From Furcasterigmium furcatum (lineage: Eukaryota > Ascomycota > Sordariomycetes > Glomerellales > Plectosphaerellaceae): 64,000 bases of DNA. This document shows positions 32,702 to 44,290 of this stretch, one piece after another. A model generated the notes under the pieces. The model was not told the origin of the DNA. It saw only the letters and a list, made by a program, of their open reading frames with translations, and made no database searches. How positions within the stretch are numbered: the stretch's first letter is position 1; the number at the start of each line of letters is the position of its first letter. The translations under genes were made by a program, and so were the position numbers. The stretch is taken from NCBI GenBank assembly GCA_001599815.1, contig BCIA01000001.1:1492934-1556933 (forward strand). Direction: 5' to 3'.

Positions 32702-34066
32702 ATGGCTCGCCTTCAGACTTTCCTCACCTCCCTCCTCCTCCCCGTGGCCGCCCTCGCCGCCGCCGTTCCCATCCAGGCCGCCGCGCCGCCGGCGTTCCGC
32801 ATCTCCAACGAGGGCTCCGCCGATCTGCTGTCCAACAAGTACATCGTCGTCTACAACGCCACCTACGGCGATGATGCCATCGATGCCTGCGAGGCCCTCG
32901 TCATCGACCATGTCAAGCGCCGCAACATCGGCAAGCGTGGCCTCGACGGTGCCCCCCTGAGCACCGAGGTCCACACCCTGTCCATGGGTGGCTGGCGTGC
33001 CATGTCCCTCGAGTCCGACGATGCCATGATTCAGGAGATCATGGCCGAGCCCGAGGTTGCCTACGTCGAGGCCGACGCCAAGGTCCACCTCACCGCCACC
33101 GTTGCGCAGATGAACGCTCCCCCCGGTCTGAGCCGCCTCTCCAACGCCCAGCCTGGCGTCGGCAACTACGTCTTCGACACCACCGGTGGCGAGGGCATCA
33201 CCGTCTACGTCGTTGACACCGGTGTCCGCATCGACCACACCGAGTTCGAGGGCCGCGCCACCTGGGGTGTCAACACTGTCGACAACATCGTATGTTTGCT
33301 CATGATCATTACTGACACGGACACTTGCTGACTCACTCCCACAGGACGAGGACCAGAACGGTCACGGCTCTCACGTCGCCGGCACCATCGGTGGCCGCAC
33401 CTTCGGTGTTGCCAAGGCCGCCAACATTGTTGCTGTTAAGGTCCTTGATGGCTCCGGTGCTGGCTCCAACGCCGGTGTCCTCGACGGCATGCAGTTCAGT
33501 GAGTTTGCCCTTCACTTTTGACTATCGTTCCACCGGCTGACCAATTTGCAGTCATCAACGACGTCCAGCAGAAGAACCTCCGTGGCAAGGCTGTTATGAA
33601 CATGTCTCTTGGCGGTCCTCAGTCCCAGGCCGTCAACCGCGCCGTTGCCGCCCTCGCTGATGCCGGTGTCGTCCCCGTCGTCGCCGCCGGCAACGAGAAC
33701 CAGGATGCCCGCAACACCTCGCCCGCCTCTGCCCCCGAGGCTATCTGCGTCGGTGCCATCGACGCCACCAACGACAACAAGGCCCGCTTCTCCAACTTCG
33801 GCCAGGCCGTCGACATCTTCGCCCCCGGAGTTGACGTTCTCTCCGTTGGCGTCCAGTCCAACACCGCCACCAACACCCTCTCCGGCACCTCCATGGCCTC
33901 TCCTCACGTTGCCGGTCTTGCCGCCTACCTGATGACCATCGAGGGCCTCAACGACCCCAACGCCGTTGCCCAGCGCATCACCGCTCTGGCCCAGGCCTCC
34001 GGCGCCAGCGTCCAGAACAACACCCCCGGCACCACCAACCTGATTGCCAACAACGGTAACCTGTAG
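32702..34066 (+). CDS. Secreted subtilisin-like serine protease (S8A, proteinase K type)
   Basis: Extracellular endopeptidase. Exons are 32702-33289, 33345-33498 and 33552-34066, giving 418 residues. The signal peptide is MARLQTFLTSLLLPVAALAA. An inhibitor I9 propeptide follows (KYIVVYNATYGDDAIDA to PEVAYVEADAKV, about residues 46-128), so the enzyme is made as a zymogen. The catalytic triad is Asp172 (VYVVDTGVRIDH), His203 (NGHGSHVAGT) and Ser361 (LSGTSMASPHVAG), with the oxyanion Asn in VVAAGNEN. The residue after the His motif is Val, whereas proteinase K has Cys there. The mature region contains only one Cys (EAICVGAID), so the disulfides of proteinase K are absent. Such enzymes act in nutrient scavenging or cuticle/wall degradation. 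The gene stands alone beside a 4.7-kb gene-poor upstream stretch. Confidence 0.95.
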
Positions 34067-35943
34067 TGCGGTTCCCATCGATGCAGATCATAGTTGAGGG
34101 CGCGGGGGAGAGCCACGTCAGGCCACGACGAGAGCATTGCCAGGAGTCATGATCTAGGACTTTGGACACAAGGAGCCCACATTTTTTGTCGGTTCAGAGT
34201 ATTTGGATACAGCAGTCAAAGCACGTTCGAATTTTCATCACGGCATCTGGCGGGGGCTTCGATACCCTAGAGAATCCCGCGCACATAGATGGTGTCGTGA
34301 CATGGCCGAGGGGAGAGAGACGACCGCTCCGATTTTGGAAGCAAGATACAGAGACGCAGAAAATCACCAAGGAAACAACAGTTCAAAATCTCTCGGAGGC
34401 CCAGCCTGCATTTGGAGGAGACGAAGTCGGGAGCGTTTGGTTGACACATTTGTTTGCATTCACGAGGCACATATTGCTAATTCTTTTTTCCTTTACTCGT
34501 TCATGTCACCTCGCCACCGCGAGTGTATATACAGCTGCGCATGAGATGATCACGACGGAGGGGGTGGGCGAAGAGAAAAGGGGAATCTCATGAGCATAGC
34601 GAGCAGCTAGACCACATGCCTAGGTAGTCGGAATGTCAACGACTGCGCTATGTCACTCAACTGATGCATGGCCGAGGCCGCTTGCCGTGAATGTCTGCCT
34701 TGATATACCCACGATTATGGGTCGCCGAATCCTGGCACGGATGCAAGGCTGAGTGAGGGTTTCGTGTTGTGGGCACATCGGCCGACTTTTGAGACCAGAG
34801 TGCTGCTGTTAAGAGAATGCCGGACTTACTCGGACGATTTCGCTGTCGATCAGATCAGATCGTCGCAGCTGTGATCGGCGTCATGCGCCCACGGACGTTG
34901 TACCTAGGGGGTGAGGCCGGGAAGGCATTGGCGGCTCAGGGTGGCCCGCCAAGTCCACATGTCTTCACGCTCCGACCTCAGGACATTCAGCTCGTCCAGA
35001 GGGCCCCCGAGGTTTAGACGAAGTTACACTGCGCCCACCATTGCCGTCTTGAACGGCTTCATCGGGGTATGCACCCGCGCTCGTCCCACGGTACACCTGA
35101 CCAGATGCGGCGCGGGGCGAGACGCGCTGTGCCCGAGGGGATGTCTCAGGATTCGGAGGGTGCTATTCTCAGCCGGGCACGGATGCTCCCCTCCCCTGAT
35201 TTGGTAAGAGGTACAGGAATAGAAGAAGAGACGAGACGAGAGAGGTTATTGAGTAATACTGAATGATAATTTCTTCGAAAGACTATGGCAGGTTCATGGC
35301 AAGCCGACTTGACTGTGCCGTGCGACTCTACGTGACTCTCGACTACAGGAGTCAACTGTGGCGGGCAGGCTCAGCACTGCCCGCACACAGTCATCACACA
35401 TATCAAAATGTTTGCAAGCCGATACAATGGGAGCATCCCGTTGAGGGAAGAGACACGCCCGTACCGTACCCGCCCTCGTGAGGACGGGGTCTTTGCGGGG
35501 AGGGGTTTGCTATCAGCACTTCTTCGGCGCAACCACAGTCATGGCCACCCCCTCGCGGGGGCGGGACTGGATTGTAATTTGACATCCGTGCTAGTCGGGT
35601 ACGAGGCAGAGGGGATTCTGCAGCTGCAGCTCTGGGCGTGGGTGGCTGAGACACCGCCACGAGGGGTTACATCAGACATACAGACTGGCGGGGGAACAGC
35701 ACGTCGGCATCGTACAGCGCAGCCGGGTCCGCGAGGCATGGCCGCGGGGTGGTATTAAAAATACGTACGTAGTGATGATCGCAAGCAACGTGAGAATGCC
35801 CCGCGAGCGCTCGCGCGCGGCGGCTCCGCGACCGAGACGCGGCCGCGGGGCGAGGAACAACCGTCAACTCCTTCGTGATATATGTAACATGGCGGGAAAT
35901 GGCAGCAAGGTGGCATTTTTGTGTGACACACAACGAACCCCCG
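34067..35943. other. Convergent intergenic region between the subtilase and ERG9
   Basis: About 1.9 kb between two stop codons. No gene, tRNA or transposon feature is recognisable. The open frames present are short and lack coding character. The length is unusual for a convergent pair in this window. Confidence 0.45.
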
Positions 35944-37536
35944 TTACAGCTCGGGGTGCTCGATGGACGGGACGGCCGCGGCGGAGGAGCCGTCGCCGCC
36001 GGTCACGCCGGACCAGTTGTAGCCCTTGTCCGACTTCCAGAGGTTGTCGAACCTGGCGCCGAAGTACCATGCCACACCAATCTAGCGGGGTGTTAGAAGA
36101 CAAGAACACATTGCGCGGGGAAAAGACTGAGAGCAAAGCGAATTCCTCACCATAATGCCCGAGATGCAGAAGAGCGTCACTATCGTGATGCCCAAGAGCA
36201 CTGCAGCCTCGCCGGGATCCATCGTGGGCTCCTTGTTCTCCTTCTGCTTGGCGGCAATGCTGAGCTTCTTGGGATCTTGTCTGGGGTACAGGGTGTCGAT
36301 GAACTGCTCGATCTGTAGACTGTATGTCAGCGATTGTCTGCCCACTAGGAGCGATATACCACCCACCTTGCCGCACTGCACGCTGATCTGGACGAAGTTG
36401 GGGTCCCGGGGGTCGTTCTTCTTGTGAATCTTCCTGATGTACTTCTTGAACGTCTCGCACACGACGAACAGGTTTTGTGTCGAGTCGATCATCAGCTGGC
36501 AGGCGTCGCCCTTCTTGATCTTGATGTGGCTGTTGAAGATGGCAGGGTTGCGGAAGACGAGCTCCAGCGTGGCAATGGCCATGCTCTGGGGGATGGCGAC
36601 GAAGTTGAAGACGCTCTGGTCACGCATGCCGGCCATGTAGAAGAGGCAGTCCTCGGCGTGCTTGAGGGCGTTGAGGACCATTTCGGAGGAGCATTCGAGG
36701 GCCTTGTTGAGGTTCTCGGGCTTGAAGAGGTCCTCGAAGTTGTCGACGTGCTTGCTCCAGATCTCCTTGGGCCACCACCGCCGGCCGTCCTCGAAGTCCT
36801 CGTGGATGTCGCGGATGATGTTGGTCTTCTGGAGGAACTGACCCATGGACTCGGTGAGCTCGGGCCTGTCCTTGAGGCGGGGGTTGGCCAGCTCGCCCTC
36901 GACGAAGAGGCGGGTCAGGCCCTCGCCGACGAGGCCGGCGACGTAGTGGCAGTAGAGCTCGTAGTCCTTGACGGAGACAGGACCGTTAGCAGTGAGGTCG
37001 GCGTTGACGGCGAAGTCAGCCATGCCGTTGCCCATCTTGATGGTGATATCCTTGATGATATCGTAGTACTTGGGCTGGAGCTTCTTCAGCTCCGTCGCAA
37101 CGTCGTCGAAGTGGACGAGCAGGTTGCGGTCCTTCTCGTTGGGGCCGTTCTCGGTGAACGTCCAGCCCTCAATCTCCATGTTCTGGTCGAACTTGCGGAG
37201 AAGGGGCTCCTTCTTCTCGATGGGGATCGTGGTGTCATCCTCGATGGTGTCGAGCGCGCGCAGGACGAGGTAGAAGAGGCAGATGGGAACGACCAGCTCG
37301 GGGTTGAGCTCCTGGATGACCGAGGCAAAGCTGCGGCTCGTCTTGTTGAGGTGTTCATAGCATGCCTGCAGGGTAGGGTCTTCCTTTTCGGGCTTGCGCT
37401 GGTGGACCGGGTCGTGCCACATCTTCCTGGAAGGGGGGTTAGCGGAGGCCATGGATATCCCGAAGTAGGGTTGTACGTACCATTGGATGATGGACCGGAG
37501 CTGGTTGGGGTGGAAAATGTAGTAGATGACGCCCAT
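35944..37536 (-). CDS. ERG9: Squalene synthase (farnesyl-diphosphate farnesyltransferase)
   Basis: ER-membrane enzyme that joins two farnesyl diphosphates to presqualene diphosphate and reduces it to squalene, the first committed step of ergosterol synthesis. Exons on the minus strand are 37536-37481, 37426-36367, 36312-36151 and 36081-35944, giving 471 residues with three GT-AG introns. The first aspartate-rich motif is LRALDTIEDDTTIP; the second is NIIRDIHEDFEDGRRWWP. YCHYVAGLVGEGLTRLF and MAGMRDQSVFNFVAIPQ are further signature segments. A C-terminal membrane anchor is formed by AAVLLGITIVTLFCISGIM joined to IGVAWYFGARF across the last intron. Splicing of intron 1 gives IIQWKMWHDPVHQRK, the expected N-terminal sequence. 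No sterol-response element was identified with confidence upstream. Confidence 0.97.
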
Positions 37537-38611
37537 GATTGCGGCGGGCCGTCAGCGGCGGCAGAGAGTGCTGGGTGGGAGGAGGTTCGCGAGGTTGAGG
37601 AGGTTCCTGCTGGCGAAGGGCAAGGAAGATATGGCAGGAAGCAGAACAGCCAGAGCCGTTGAGAGAACGGTTCCTTTTTAAGCTCGTGGAGGAGGAATGG
37701 AAAGTGCGCCAAAGAGTCAGTCGCCCGGGGGTATCACAAGATCTGTTGGCGTTCCGTCTGACGTGAGAAGGAAGAGTTTCGCTGCACCGCGAGCCGTCGC
37801 CTGAAACCGCTTGTTTGCGTAGAGAAGATGCTCACGCGGATACAAATGGACAACGTGGACGAGGCAGCGGGAGCTGGAGGGACGTGGTGGGAGGGAAAGA
37901 AATCACGTTGCGACAGACCGGCGGTTGGGTCTGGGGGAGGAGATTGAGGAGAAGGGGGCTTGGAAGAATGACTTCTCCACCTGTTGGATGGCCATTCTTC
38001 TCATTGTCCTCAGGCGACACCCCGGGTAAAGCAAATTAACCTGACCAATCTGGCGGGACCTGGCAGGCCTTGACGTCGCCCGACGAGGCCGTAGGAGCGC
38101 TGGGAGTGGCCGTGGATGCGGGGATGGCGGGTCGTCAGCTCGTTACACCGACGCCCGTGTGCGTTCAGGGGCACAGCGTGGGGACCATAAGCGAGCCAAT
38201 TGGCCAATCCGACTCTGAGCGAGGAGCCTTTCCGAGGGGAATGCGAACGTGGCTCCTTCGCATCGGCGGAGTTTGGCGGAGAAAGTAGGTCGACACAGCT
38301 GCCGCCGGGTGGCACAAGGAAGCTTAACGAAGACGGATGAAGACATCCCCTGGATGACGAAGAGGAGGAAGAAAAAGAAGGAAGAAGGTAGGTAGGTACC
38401 CAGGCAAGGTGGTAGAAGATGGTTGAAAGCAACTGACGCACGCTGCTCGCTCTGGGGTTACATGAATGCGCCTATACAGCGCATGCTATGGTTCCGGGTC
38501 AGTCTACGATCCCCGCGAATGACACGCGGGATCGGCGACACTGACATGCGGCTCTTCAAGCTTGTCCAACGATGGAAGCCATCAGATTCTCCTCTACTTC
38601 AAGTAGTACTA
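37537..38611. promoter_or_regulatory. ERG9 upstream region
   Basis: About 1.1 kb between the ERG9 start and the stop codon of the small zinc-ribbon gene. It should contain the ERG9 promoter. No coding region is supported and no SREBP-type site could be assigned by eye. Confidence 0.4.
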
Positions 38612-38926
38612 CTAGTCTCTCTGGACGATGACCACAGTCACGGCGCCACCGCAATTCTTCCCGTCGTCCTCCGGCTCGGCCTCCTTCACCTTGACATCCT
38701 TCTCAGCTCTCTGCATGCAAGCGTGAAGAATCCAACGTACCTGCTGCTGGTAGTTCGCCCAGTGGTTGCTGCAACTATCTTGCCGAATGCCTGGGTCTGT
38801 CCCGCAGTGCGCACAGTAGTTAAAGTTCATCGTGCCCGCTCCCCGGCATCGTCGACAGTAGTATGCCGTATTGTCGCTGGCATGATGCAGGCTCTCCCTA
38901 ACTTTCCCGCAGTTTTGGCACCACAT
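38612..38926 (-). CDS. Small zinc-ribbon-like protein, function unknown
   Basis: 104-residue product if translation starts at the ATG at 38926; an upstream in-frame ATG exists but adds sequence without zinc-ribbon character. Three CxxC knuckles are visible: WCQNCGK at the N-terminus, YYCRRCRGAG near residue 23 and YCAHCGTDPG near residue 36. A further Cys pair lies near residues 51-69. The C-terminus is acidic, then hydrophobic. Spaced CxxC pairs suggest one or two zinc ribbons and hence nucleic-acid or protein binding, but I do not recognise the family. A 30-base segment with perfect GTACGT and GCAG ends lies inside the frame; it is a multiple of three and shorter than known fungal introns, so it was left in. 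The gene stands alone in a 2.6-kb interval. Confidence 0.5.
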   Translation of the reverse strand: MWCQNCGKVRESLHHASDNTAYYCRRCRGAGTMNFNYCAHCGTDPGIRQDSCSNHWANYQQQVRWILHACMQRAEKDVKVKEAEPEDDGKNCGGAVTVVIVQRD

Positions 38927-40146
38927 GGCGATCAGGTGTGAAAATTGCTGGACTTGTTGATGCGCTGTAGAGTTTGATAGCAGATGAACTGAGAACATGA
39001 GCTTCTGGTTGTGCCGCAAGGAGAGGCCGTCGTCCCTCACCCTTTATCTACTAATCCGAGCCACAAGGTCGAGGCTCCGAAATCTGAGATGCTTTGCCAA
39101 CACTTACTTGCCAACTCGGCACATCCATCAGAGACACACATCACCAATAGCGAGCATCGTGAAGGTGACACAGCAGCTAGAGGGGGTGCCTAAATTCCAA
39201 ATCACACATGAGAACACCCAAGGAGCAGGTCTTGTGACGAAAGCCATGAGTGTTGACCACACCCAAATGTTGCTAGATGGCCACAGCCTGATGGGGTTGT
39301 CTGGGTGAACGGCTGTGTGGACTTGGTCCATCTCGGAATAATTCGCCCAGGACCTGTTCTCCTTAGATGCCCCTTGAAATGTATACGGCTCCTCTAAGCA
39401 GCTCAAAATACTTTCTCCCCAAGTACCAGTTCACTCGAAGAAACGAGGCTGGGGTGAGTAATTCGACGTTGATGCTGTCTCAAATGCCTTGAGGACCTCG
39501 GTGGGAGACTATATTGGACGCTCTCAGTGCGCCTGATTGGGCCGGCCGAAAGTACACAAGCTCGTACTGAGCGATCTTCATGAGCGCGAAGGCGACGACA
39601 GTCGAGTTCTCCTTTTAGGGGTCCAGACGCCATCGACGCTGGCTGCTAACCACTTCTACTGTCTCGTCTCCCTTGATTGCCAGGCACACACGCTCACTGC
39701 ATCCAGTGCCGGGAGGAATGTAGGGTGGCTGTTTTGGGGCTCCTTGCGCCGTCTGCCCGTCCGTTCTCGTCACCTGGCCGTCTGTTCACCGGCCAGGAAC
39801 AGAACATGCCTGAGTTCGTCATACACCGTTCTTGTCAGCATGGTGTAAGTGGCAGTCCGGACCTCGTATTAGACCTCCCGTTACTAGGGCCGCTTCTTCC
39901 GTGGCGCTCCTTCTACGGCATGGAAGATATTATTCAGCTGCCTTCAACTCTGATCTTCTCCTTTCTTCCTTTCCCTCTTCTTCTCGTTCATAGCCCATCA
40001 AAACCACCCTCTCCGGCCCCTCACCAATTCCATTGATCTCCAGCTTGTCCGACAACCCCTCCACCCAAGCGCAACCTCGCCTGCATTCCATCTGCCCCCC
40101 AGACTACAAGCTCCGAGAGCTCTACCGCCACAACTTCCTCCCAGCT
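38927..40146. promoter_or_regulatory. Intergenic region upstream of the rhamnose-type reductase gene
   Basis: About 1.2 kb between two divergent starts. No coding exon is supported; frames at 39537-40036 are leader-like. The last 200 bases are CT-rich, as expected for a fungal leader. Confidence 0.4.
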
Positions 40147-41052
40147 ATGTCTGCGAGCACCAGCACGAACGGCGCCTCGCGCAACGTCTACCTCATCTGG
40201 GGAGGCGAGGGCTGGGTCGCAGGCCACCTCAAGACGCTGCTTGAGAGCCAGGGCAAGAAGGTGTTCACCACAACCATCCGCATGGAGAACCGCGAGTCCG
40301 TCCTGGCCGAGCTCGACAGGGTCAAGCCCACCCACGTCCTCAACGCCGCTGGATGTACCGGACGGCCCAATGTCGACTGGTGCGAGGACAACAAGGAGGC
40401 CACCATGCGCTCCAATGTCATCGGCACCCTCAACCTGACTGATGCCTGTTTCCTCCGCGGCATTCACTGCACCGTCTTCGCCACGGGGTGTATCTACCAG
40501 TACGACGACAAGCACCCTATCAACGGCCCGGGCTACCTCGAGACGGACCCTGCCAACTTCAACGGCAGCTTCTACTCGGAAACCAAGGGCCACGTCGAGG
40601 AGGTCATGAAGTACTACAAGAACTGCCTCATCCTGCGCCTCCGCATGCCCGTCAGCGACGACCTGCACCCGCGCAACTTCGTCACCAAGATCAGCAAGTA
40701 TGAGCGCGTCGTTGACATCCCTAACAGCAATACCCTCCTGCACGACCTGCTGCCCGCCTCCATCTTGATGGCCGAGCACGGCGATACGGGCGTGTATAAC
40801 TTCACGAACCCCGGCGCCATCTCGCACAACGAGGTGCTGACGCTGTTCCGCGATATCGTCCGCCCCGGGTATAGCTGGAAGAATTTCTCGCTCGAAGAGC
40901 AGGCCAAGGTCATCAAGGCCGGCCGCAGCAACTGCAAGCTTGACACGACCAAGCTGGTCAAGAAGCTCAAGGAGTACGGCTACGAGGTGCCAGAGGTGCA
41001 CGAGGCGTACCGCCAGTGCTTCGAGCGCATGAAGGCTGCCGGCGTGCAGTAG
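40147..41052 (+). CDS. Nucleotide-rhamnose epimerase/reductase (NRS/ER, RmlD-like SDR)
   Basis: Extended short-chain dehydrogenase predicted to convert UDP-4-keto-6-deoxy-glucose to UDP-L-rhamnose (3,5-epimerase and 4-reductase in one protein). Intronless, 301 residues, start at the only suitable ATG after a CT-rich leader. The Rossmann nucleotide-binding loop is IWGGEGWVAGHL (Gly19-Gly26). THVLNAAGCTGRPNVDWCE and NVIGTLNLTDACFLRGIHC are typical of plant and fungal NRS/ER. The catalytic pair is Tyr143 and Lys147 in FYSETKG. The C-terminal part has NFTNPGAISHNEVLTLFRDI and SNCKLDTTKL, also family hallmarks. The partner 4,6-dehydratase is not in the window. A role in rhamnose-containing cell-wall or surface glycans is likely. 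Confidence 0.9.
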   Translation: MSASTSTNGASRNVYLIWGGEGWVAGHLKTLLESQGKKVFTTTIRMENRESVLAELDRVKPTHVLNAAGCTGRPNVDWCEDNKEATMRSNVIGTLNLTDACFLRGIHCTVFATGCIYQYDDKHPINGPGYLETDPANFNGSFYSETKGHVEEVMKYYKNCLILRLRMPVSDDLHPRNFVTKISKYERVVDIPNSNTLLHDLLPASILMAEHGDTGVYNFTNPGAISHNEVLTLFRDIVRPGYSWKNFSLEEQAKVIKAGRSNCKLDTTKLVKKLKEYGYEVPEVHEAYRQCFERMKAAGVQ

Positions 41053-41698
41053 ACGGTGTCTGTTGAGGTACAAACAAGTAATCGGCATGTATTAGAATCG
41101 AATTCGAGAGCTCAAGCAAAATAAAGCCAGGGTCTTCCCAAAATTGGCATGCAGGATGTGGACAACGTCATCGGTGCATGAGCCTCCCACGACTCGGGAG
41201 TCCACGTAATGCCTCGGAGCTGTGAGGAAGATAAGGTGGATCTTCGACGCCACTTGTCCGTGGGCTTGAGGCTGGGTGCACGGGTGCGGCGACACAAGGC
41301 AGCCATGGGGGACTCCCTAATAATAGTCGCTGACAGCGCTTTCGGGTGCCGTCGCCCCCTAAGGTTTATAGGGGCTTTGCCGGCGGGGCCGGGACCCGCG
41401 GGAGGATGACGGCGGGCAGGCCGCGCTGGCAAGAGTGACTGGGTGCCAAGAGACCGACGTAATTTGGCGGGGCTGCGCAAAAACAATGCTGATCCATGAG
41501 GTGGATGCAAATAATCCGCATGTGCTTCCGCTTTGTGCCTGCTTCCACATCATCATCAGCCACGACCCGAAACCTACACCAACACAGCTCCCTCCACGAT
41601 ATCACCAACGCCACCCTGAACATACATACGCACCCGCATACTTTCATTAAGCACAGTCATCGCATCAGGAACCCCCGACAGCCTCTCCGCCCGCAGCC
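41053..41698. promoter_or_regulatory. Intergenic region upstream of the J-protein gene
   Basis: 646 bases between the reductase stop and the J-protein start. No coding region or site recognised; the last 150 bases are CA/CT-rich leader-like sequence. Confidence 0.4.
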
Positions 41699-43340
41699 AT
41701 GGTTGCGGACACCGCATACTACGACGTCCTGGGCGTCAGTCCCACCGCCTCCGACATTGAGATCAAGAAGGCCTACCGCAAGCTCGCCATCGTCCACCAC
41801 CCCGACAAGAACCCCAACGATCCCACCGCCCACGAGAAGTTCCAGGAGATCGGCGAGGCGTACCAGGTCCTCTCCGACAAGGACCTCCGCCCCGCCTACG
41901 ACAAGTTCGGCAAGGACCATGCCAAACCTCAAGAGGGCTTCGCCGACCCCGCCGAGTTCTTCTCCAGCATCTTCGGCGGCGATGCCTTCACCGACTGGAT
42001 CGGCGAGATCAGCCTTATGAAGGACCTGACCGCCACCATGGACATCACCATGAACGAGCAGGAGGAACAGGAGGCCGCTGCCGCCGCCGCCGCCGCCGAA
42101 GCTGGTGGTGCTCAGCAGCAACCCGGCCAGCCCGGTCAGACGACTGGCACTACCGGTGCCAACGAGGAGTCCGAGTTCCCCGGAATGGCGGAGGCGATGC
42201 GCGAGAGCATGAAGGAGGCAGAGACGCAAAAGCCCGGCGCTCCCCCCGCCTACACCGCCGGTCCCCCGCCGGCAGTCGTCGTCGAGGACGACACGAGTGC
42301 GAAGAAGCCTTTCGACGACGGCGAGAAGCCGAAACTGCCCCCTCGCACCCCCTCGCCCAACCCGTCCACCGGCTCCGGCTCCCACAAGATCCCCCTGCGC
42401 CCGGCGCTCATGGAGCGGGCCTCCGACGAGGTCTCCTCCTCCGGCCCCGAGACCGAAGAGAGCCTCAAGGCCAAGGAGCGCAAGCGTGGCCTTAGCAAGG
42501 AGCAGCGCGAGCAGCTCGCCGCCTACGAGGAGGAGCGCGCCCGCATCCGCAAGGAGCGCGTGGACGTGCTCTCGCGCAAGCTCGTCGACCGCGTCAGCGT
42601 CTGGACCGAGACGGACCGCGGCGCGGACGTCACCCACGCGTTCCAGGAGAAGATCCGCCTCGAGACGGAGAACATGAAGATGGAGAGCTTCGGCCTCGAC
42701 ATCCTCCACGCCATCGGCGCGACCTACGTCTCCAAGGCGTCGGCGCTGCTGCGCTCCCAGAAGTTCCTCGGCATCGGCGGCTTCTTCTCCCGCATGCGCG
42801 ACAAGGGAACCCTCGTCAAGGAGACGTGGGGCACCATCAGCAGCGCCATCGACGCCCAGCAGACCATCGAGGAGATGGCGCGCATGGAGCAGCAGGGCGG
42901 CGACGACTGGAGCGACGAGCGCAAGGCCGAGTACGAGCGCCGCGTCACGGGCAAGATCCTCAACGCCGCGTGGCGGGGGAGCAAGTTCGAGATCCAGAGC
43001 GTGCTGCGCGAGGTCTGCGACCAGGTGCTGTACGACAAGAAGGTGCCGCTGCAGAAGAGGCTCCAGCGCGCCGAGGCCCTGATGGTCATCGGAGACATCT
43101 TCATCAAGGTGCGTTTTCTGTCCCCCTTTTGGTTGCTTCAGCCACTAACTCCGCTTCTTCCAGGCCAAGCGTACCCCCGAGGAGGAGGGCGACTACCTCA
43201 TCTTCGAGCAGCTCGTCGCCGAGGCCGCCATCAAGAAGGACAAGGAGTCCAAGAAGCGCGGAAAGGACACCAAGGCAGGCCCCGCTGCACCGGCAGACGG
43301 CAAGTCTCCGGTCCACGGCGAGGTCCCGCACAAGGCATGA
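41699..43340 (+). CDS. J-domain co-chaperone of the Caj1/Djp1 type (DnaJ-X domain)
   Basis: Hsp70 co-chaperone; yeast relatives Caj1 and Djp1 act at membranes and in peroxisomal protein import. Exons are 41699-43108 and 43164-43340, giving 528 residues. The J domain is residues 5-70, with the HPD motif at 34-36 (IVHHPDKNP) and YQVLSDKDLRPAYDKFG at its end. A Glu/Ala/Gln/Gly-rich linker and a Pro-rich stretch (PRTPSPNPSTGSGS) follow. The DnaJ-X domain occupies about residues 260-500, with MESFGLDILHAIGATYVSKA, KILNAAWRGSKFEIQSVLRE and LQRAEALMVIGDIFIK. The tail is Lys-rich and low complexity. The intron lies just after IFIK and splices to AKRTPEEEGDYLIFEQL. Client proteins cannot be inferred. 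Confidence 0.92.
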
Positions 43341-44290
43341 GCTGCCGCGACGAGGGAGCCTTATTGATGACAGAAGCACCGGCTCCGTGGGGGCAACGGT
43401 TGACTTGACGATAGAGCGGGCGATGCACGTTGTGGGAGCGGATATATACCAGCGGACTCGGCGCGGCGCGAGTCTGCGTAGAGCTGGTGGACCGCCGGGG
43501 CTTGAGCGCCGGCCCCTGGCGGGGAAACGAGGGGTGCTTGATGGATAATACCACTTCGTTCTTGTTCATGCGAGTATTTAGATTTTTCTCGACTATTCTT
43601 ATTCCACTCTTCACCCTGCCCTGCTGGTGATCTGGTCGGCCTTCTTCGCGTGCGAGTCGAGCGTGACTGGATGCTTCGCGATTACGATTCACTGACAGGC
43701 GGTACAACATCATCGCACTTCGGACATGCATATCTTGCCTGAGCTTTGTGGTTGGTATTCGGACACGATTGTGCGCCCCCCAACTACACAGGAGTATCCT
43801 ATATCCTCTCTGGACGAGGTATCTGCTACGACTACCTCCGATCGTACAGCCAGTCCCCCCCTCCGTCCCAATTTCCATCTAGTGGACAAAACAAAAAAGG
43901 CGGGGGTATCTAATGGTACAGATAGTGATGATTTCTTCGTGCCCCGCAGGGTCGAAGAGCGAGTGATGCGCGCGGACAAAAGAGACCAGTTGGTATAATA
44001 GGCATGCTGCAGATTTCCTGAGCACGCGTGTTTTGCAAAGATTCTCCCCCCGAACGCCGGTGCCACCACCTTGCTTCCCGGAAGGTGTGGGGGGTTACGC
44101 CCATGCAATGCTGTTGTTGTTGGTAATCAGAAAAAGAAAAAAGAAAAGACCGTGATTCCCGTGAGTGGCGAGTGGTGGTGGTGATGGCTGCTCGATGGCA
44201 GATAGTGAGTGTGCGGTGGATTACAAGGTAAGTGGGTTGTTTGTGTGGTTGAATATGCGGCCCCTGAGGGGTTTGGTGCGAATGTACGTT
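43341..44290. other. Convergent 3' region
   Basis: 950 bases between two stop codons on opposite strands. Nothing coding is supported; an A-rich run (about 44130-44148) is visible. Confidence 0.45.

Noticed and set aside
36424..37662. 412-codon open frame opposite ERG9, and similar antisense frames opposite CFT1 (13111-14250), NRS/ER (40021-41088), the J protein (41657-42709), M20 (55719-57077) and MIC60 (62328-63551)
   Set aside because: All are mirror frames caused by strong GC bias at third positions; none has a domain or a plausible start context.
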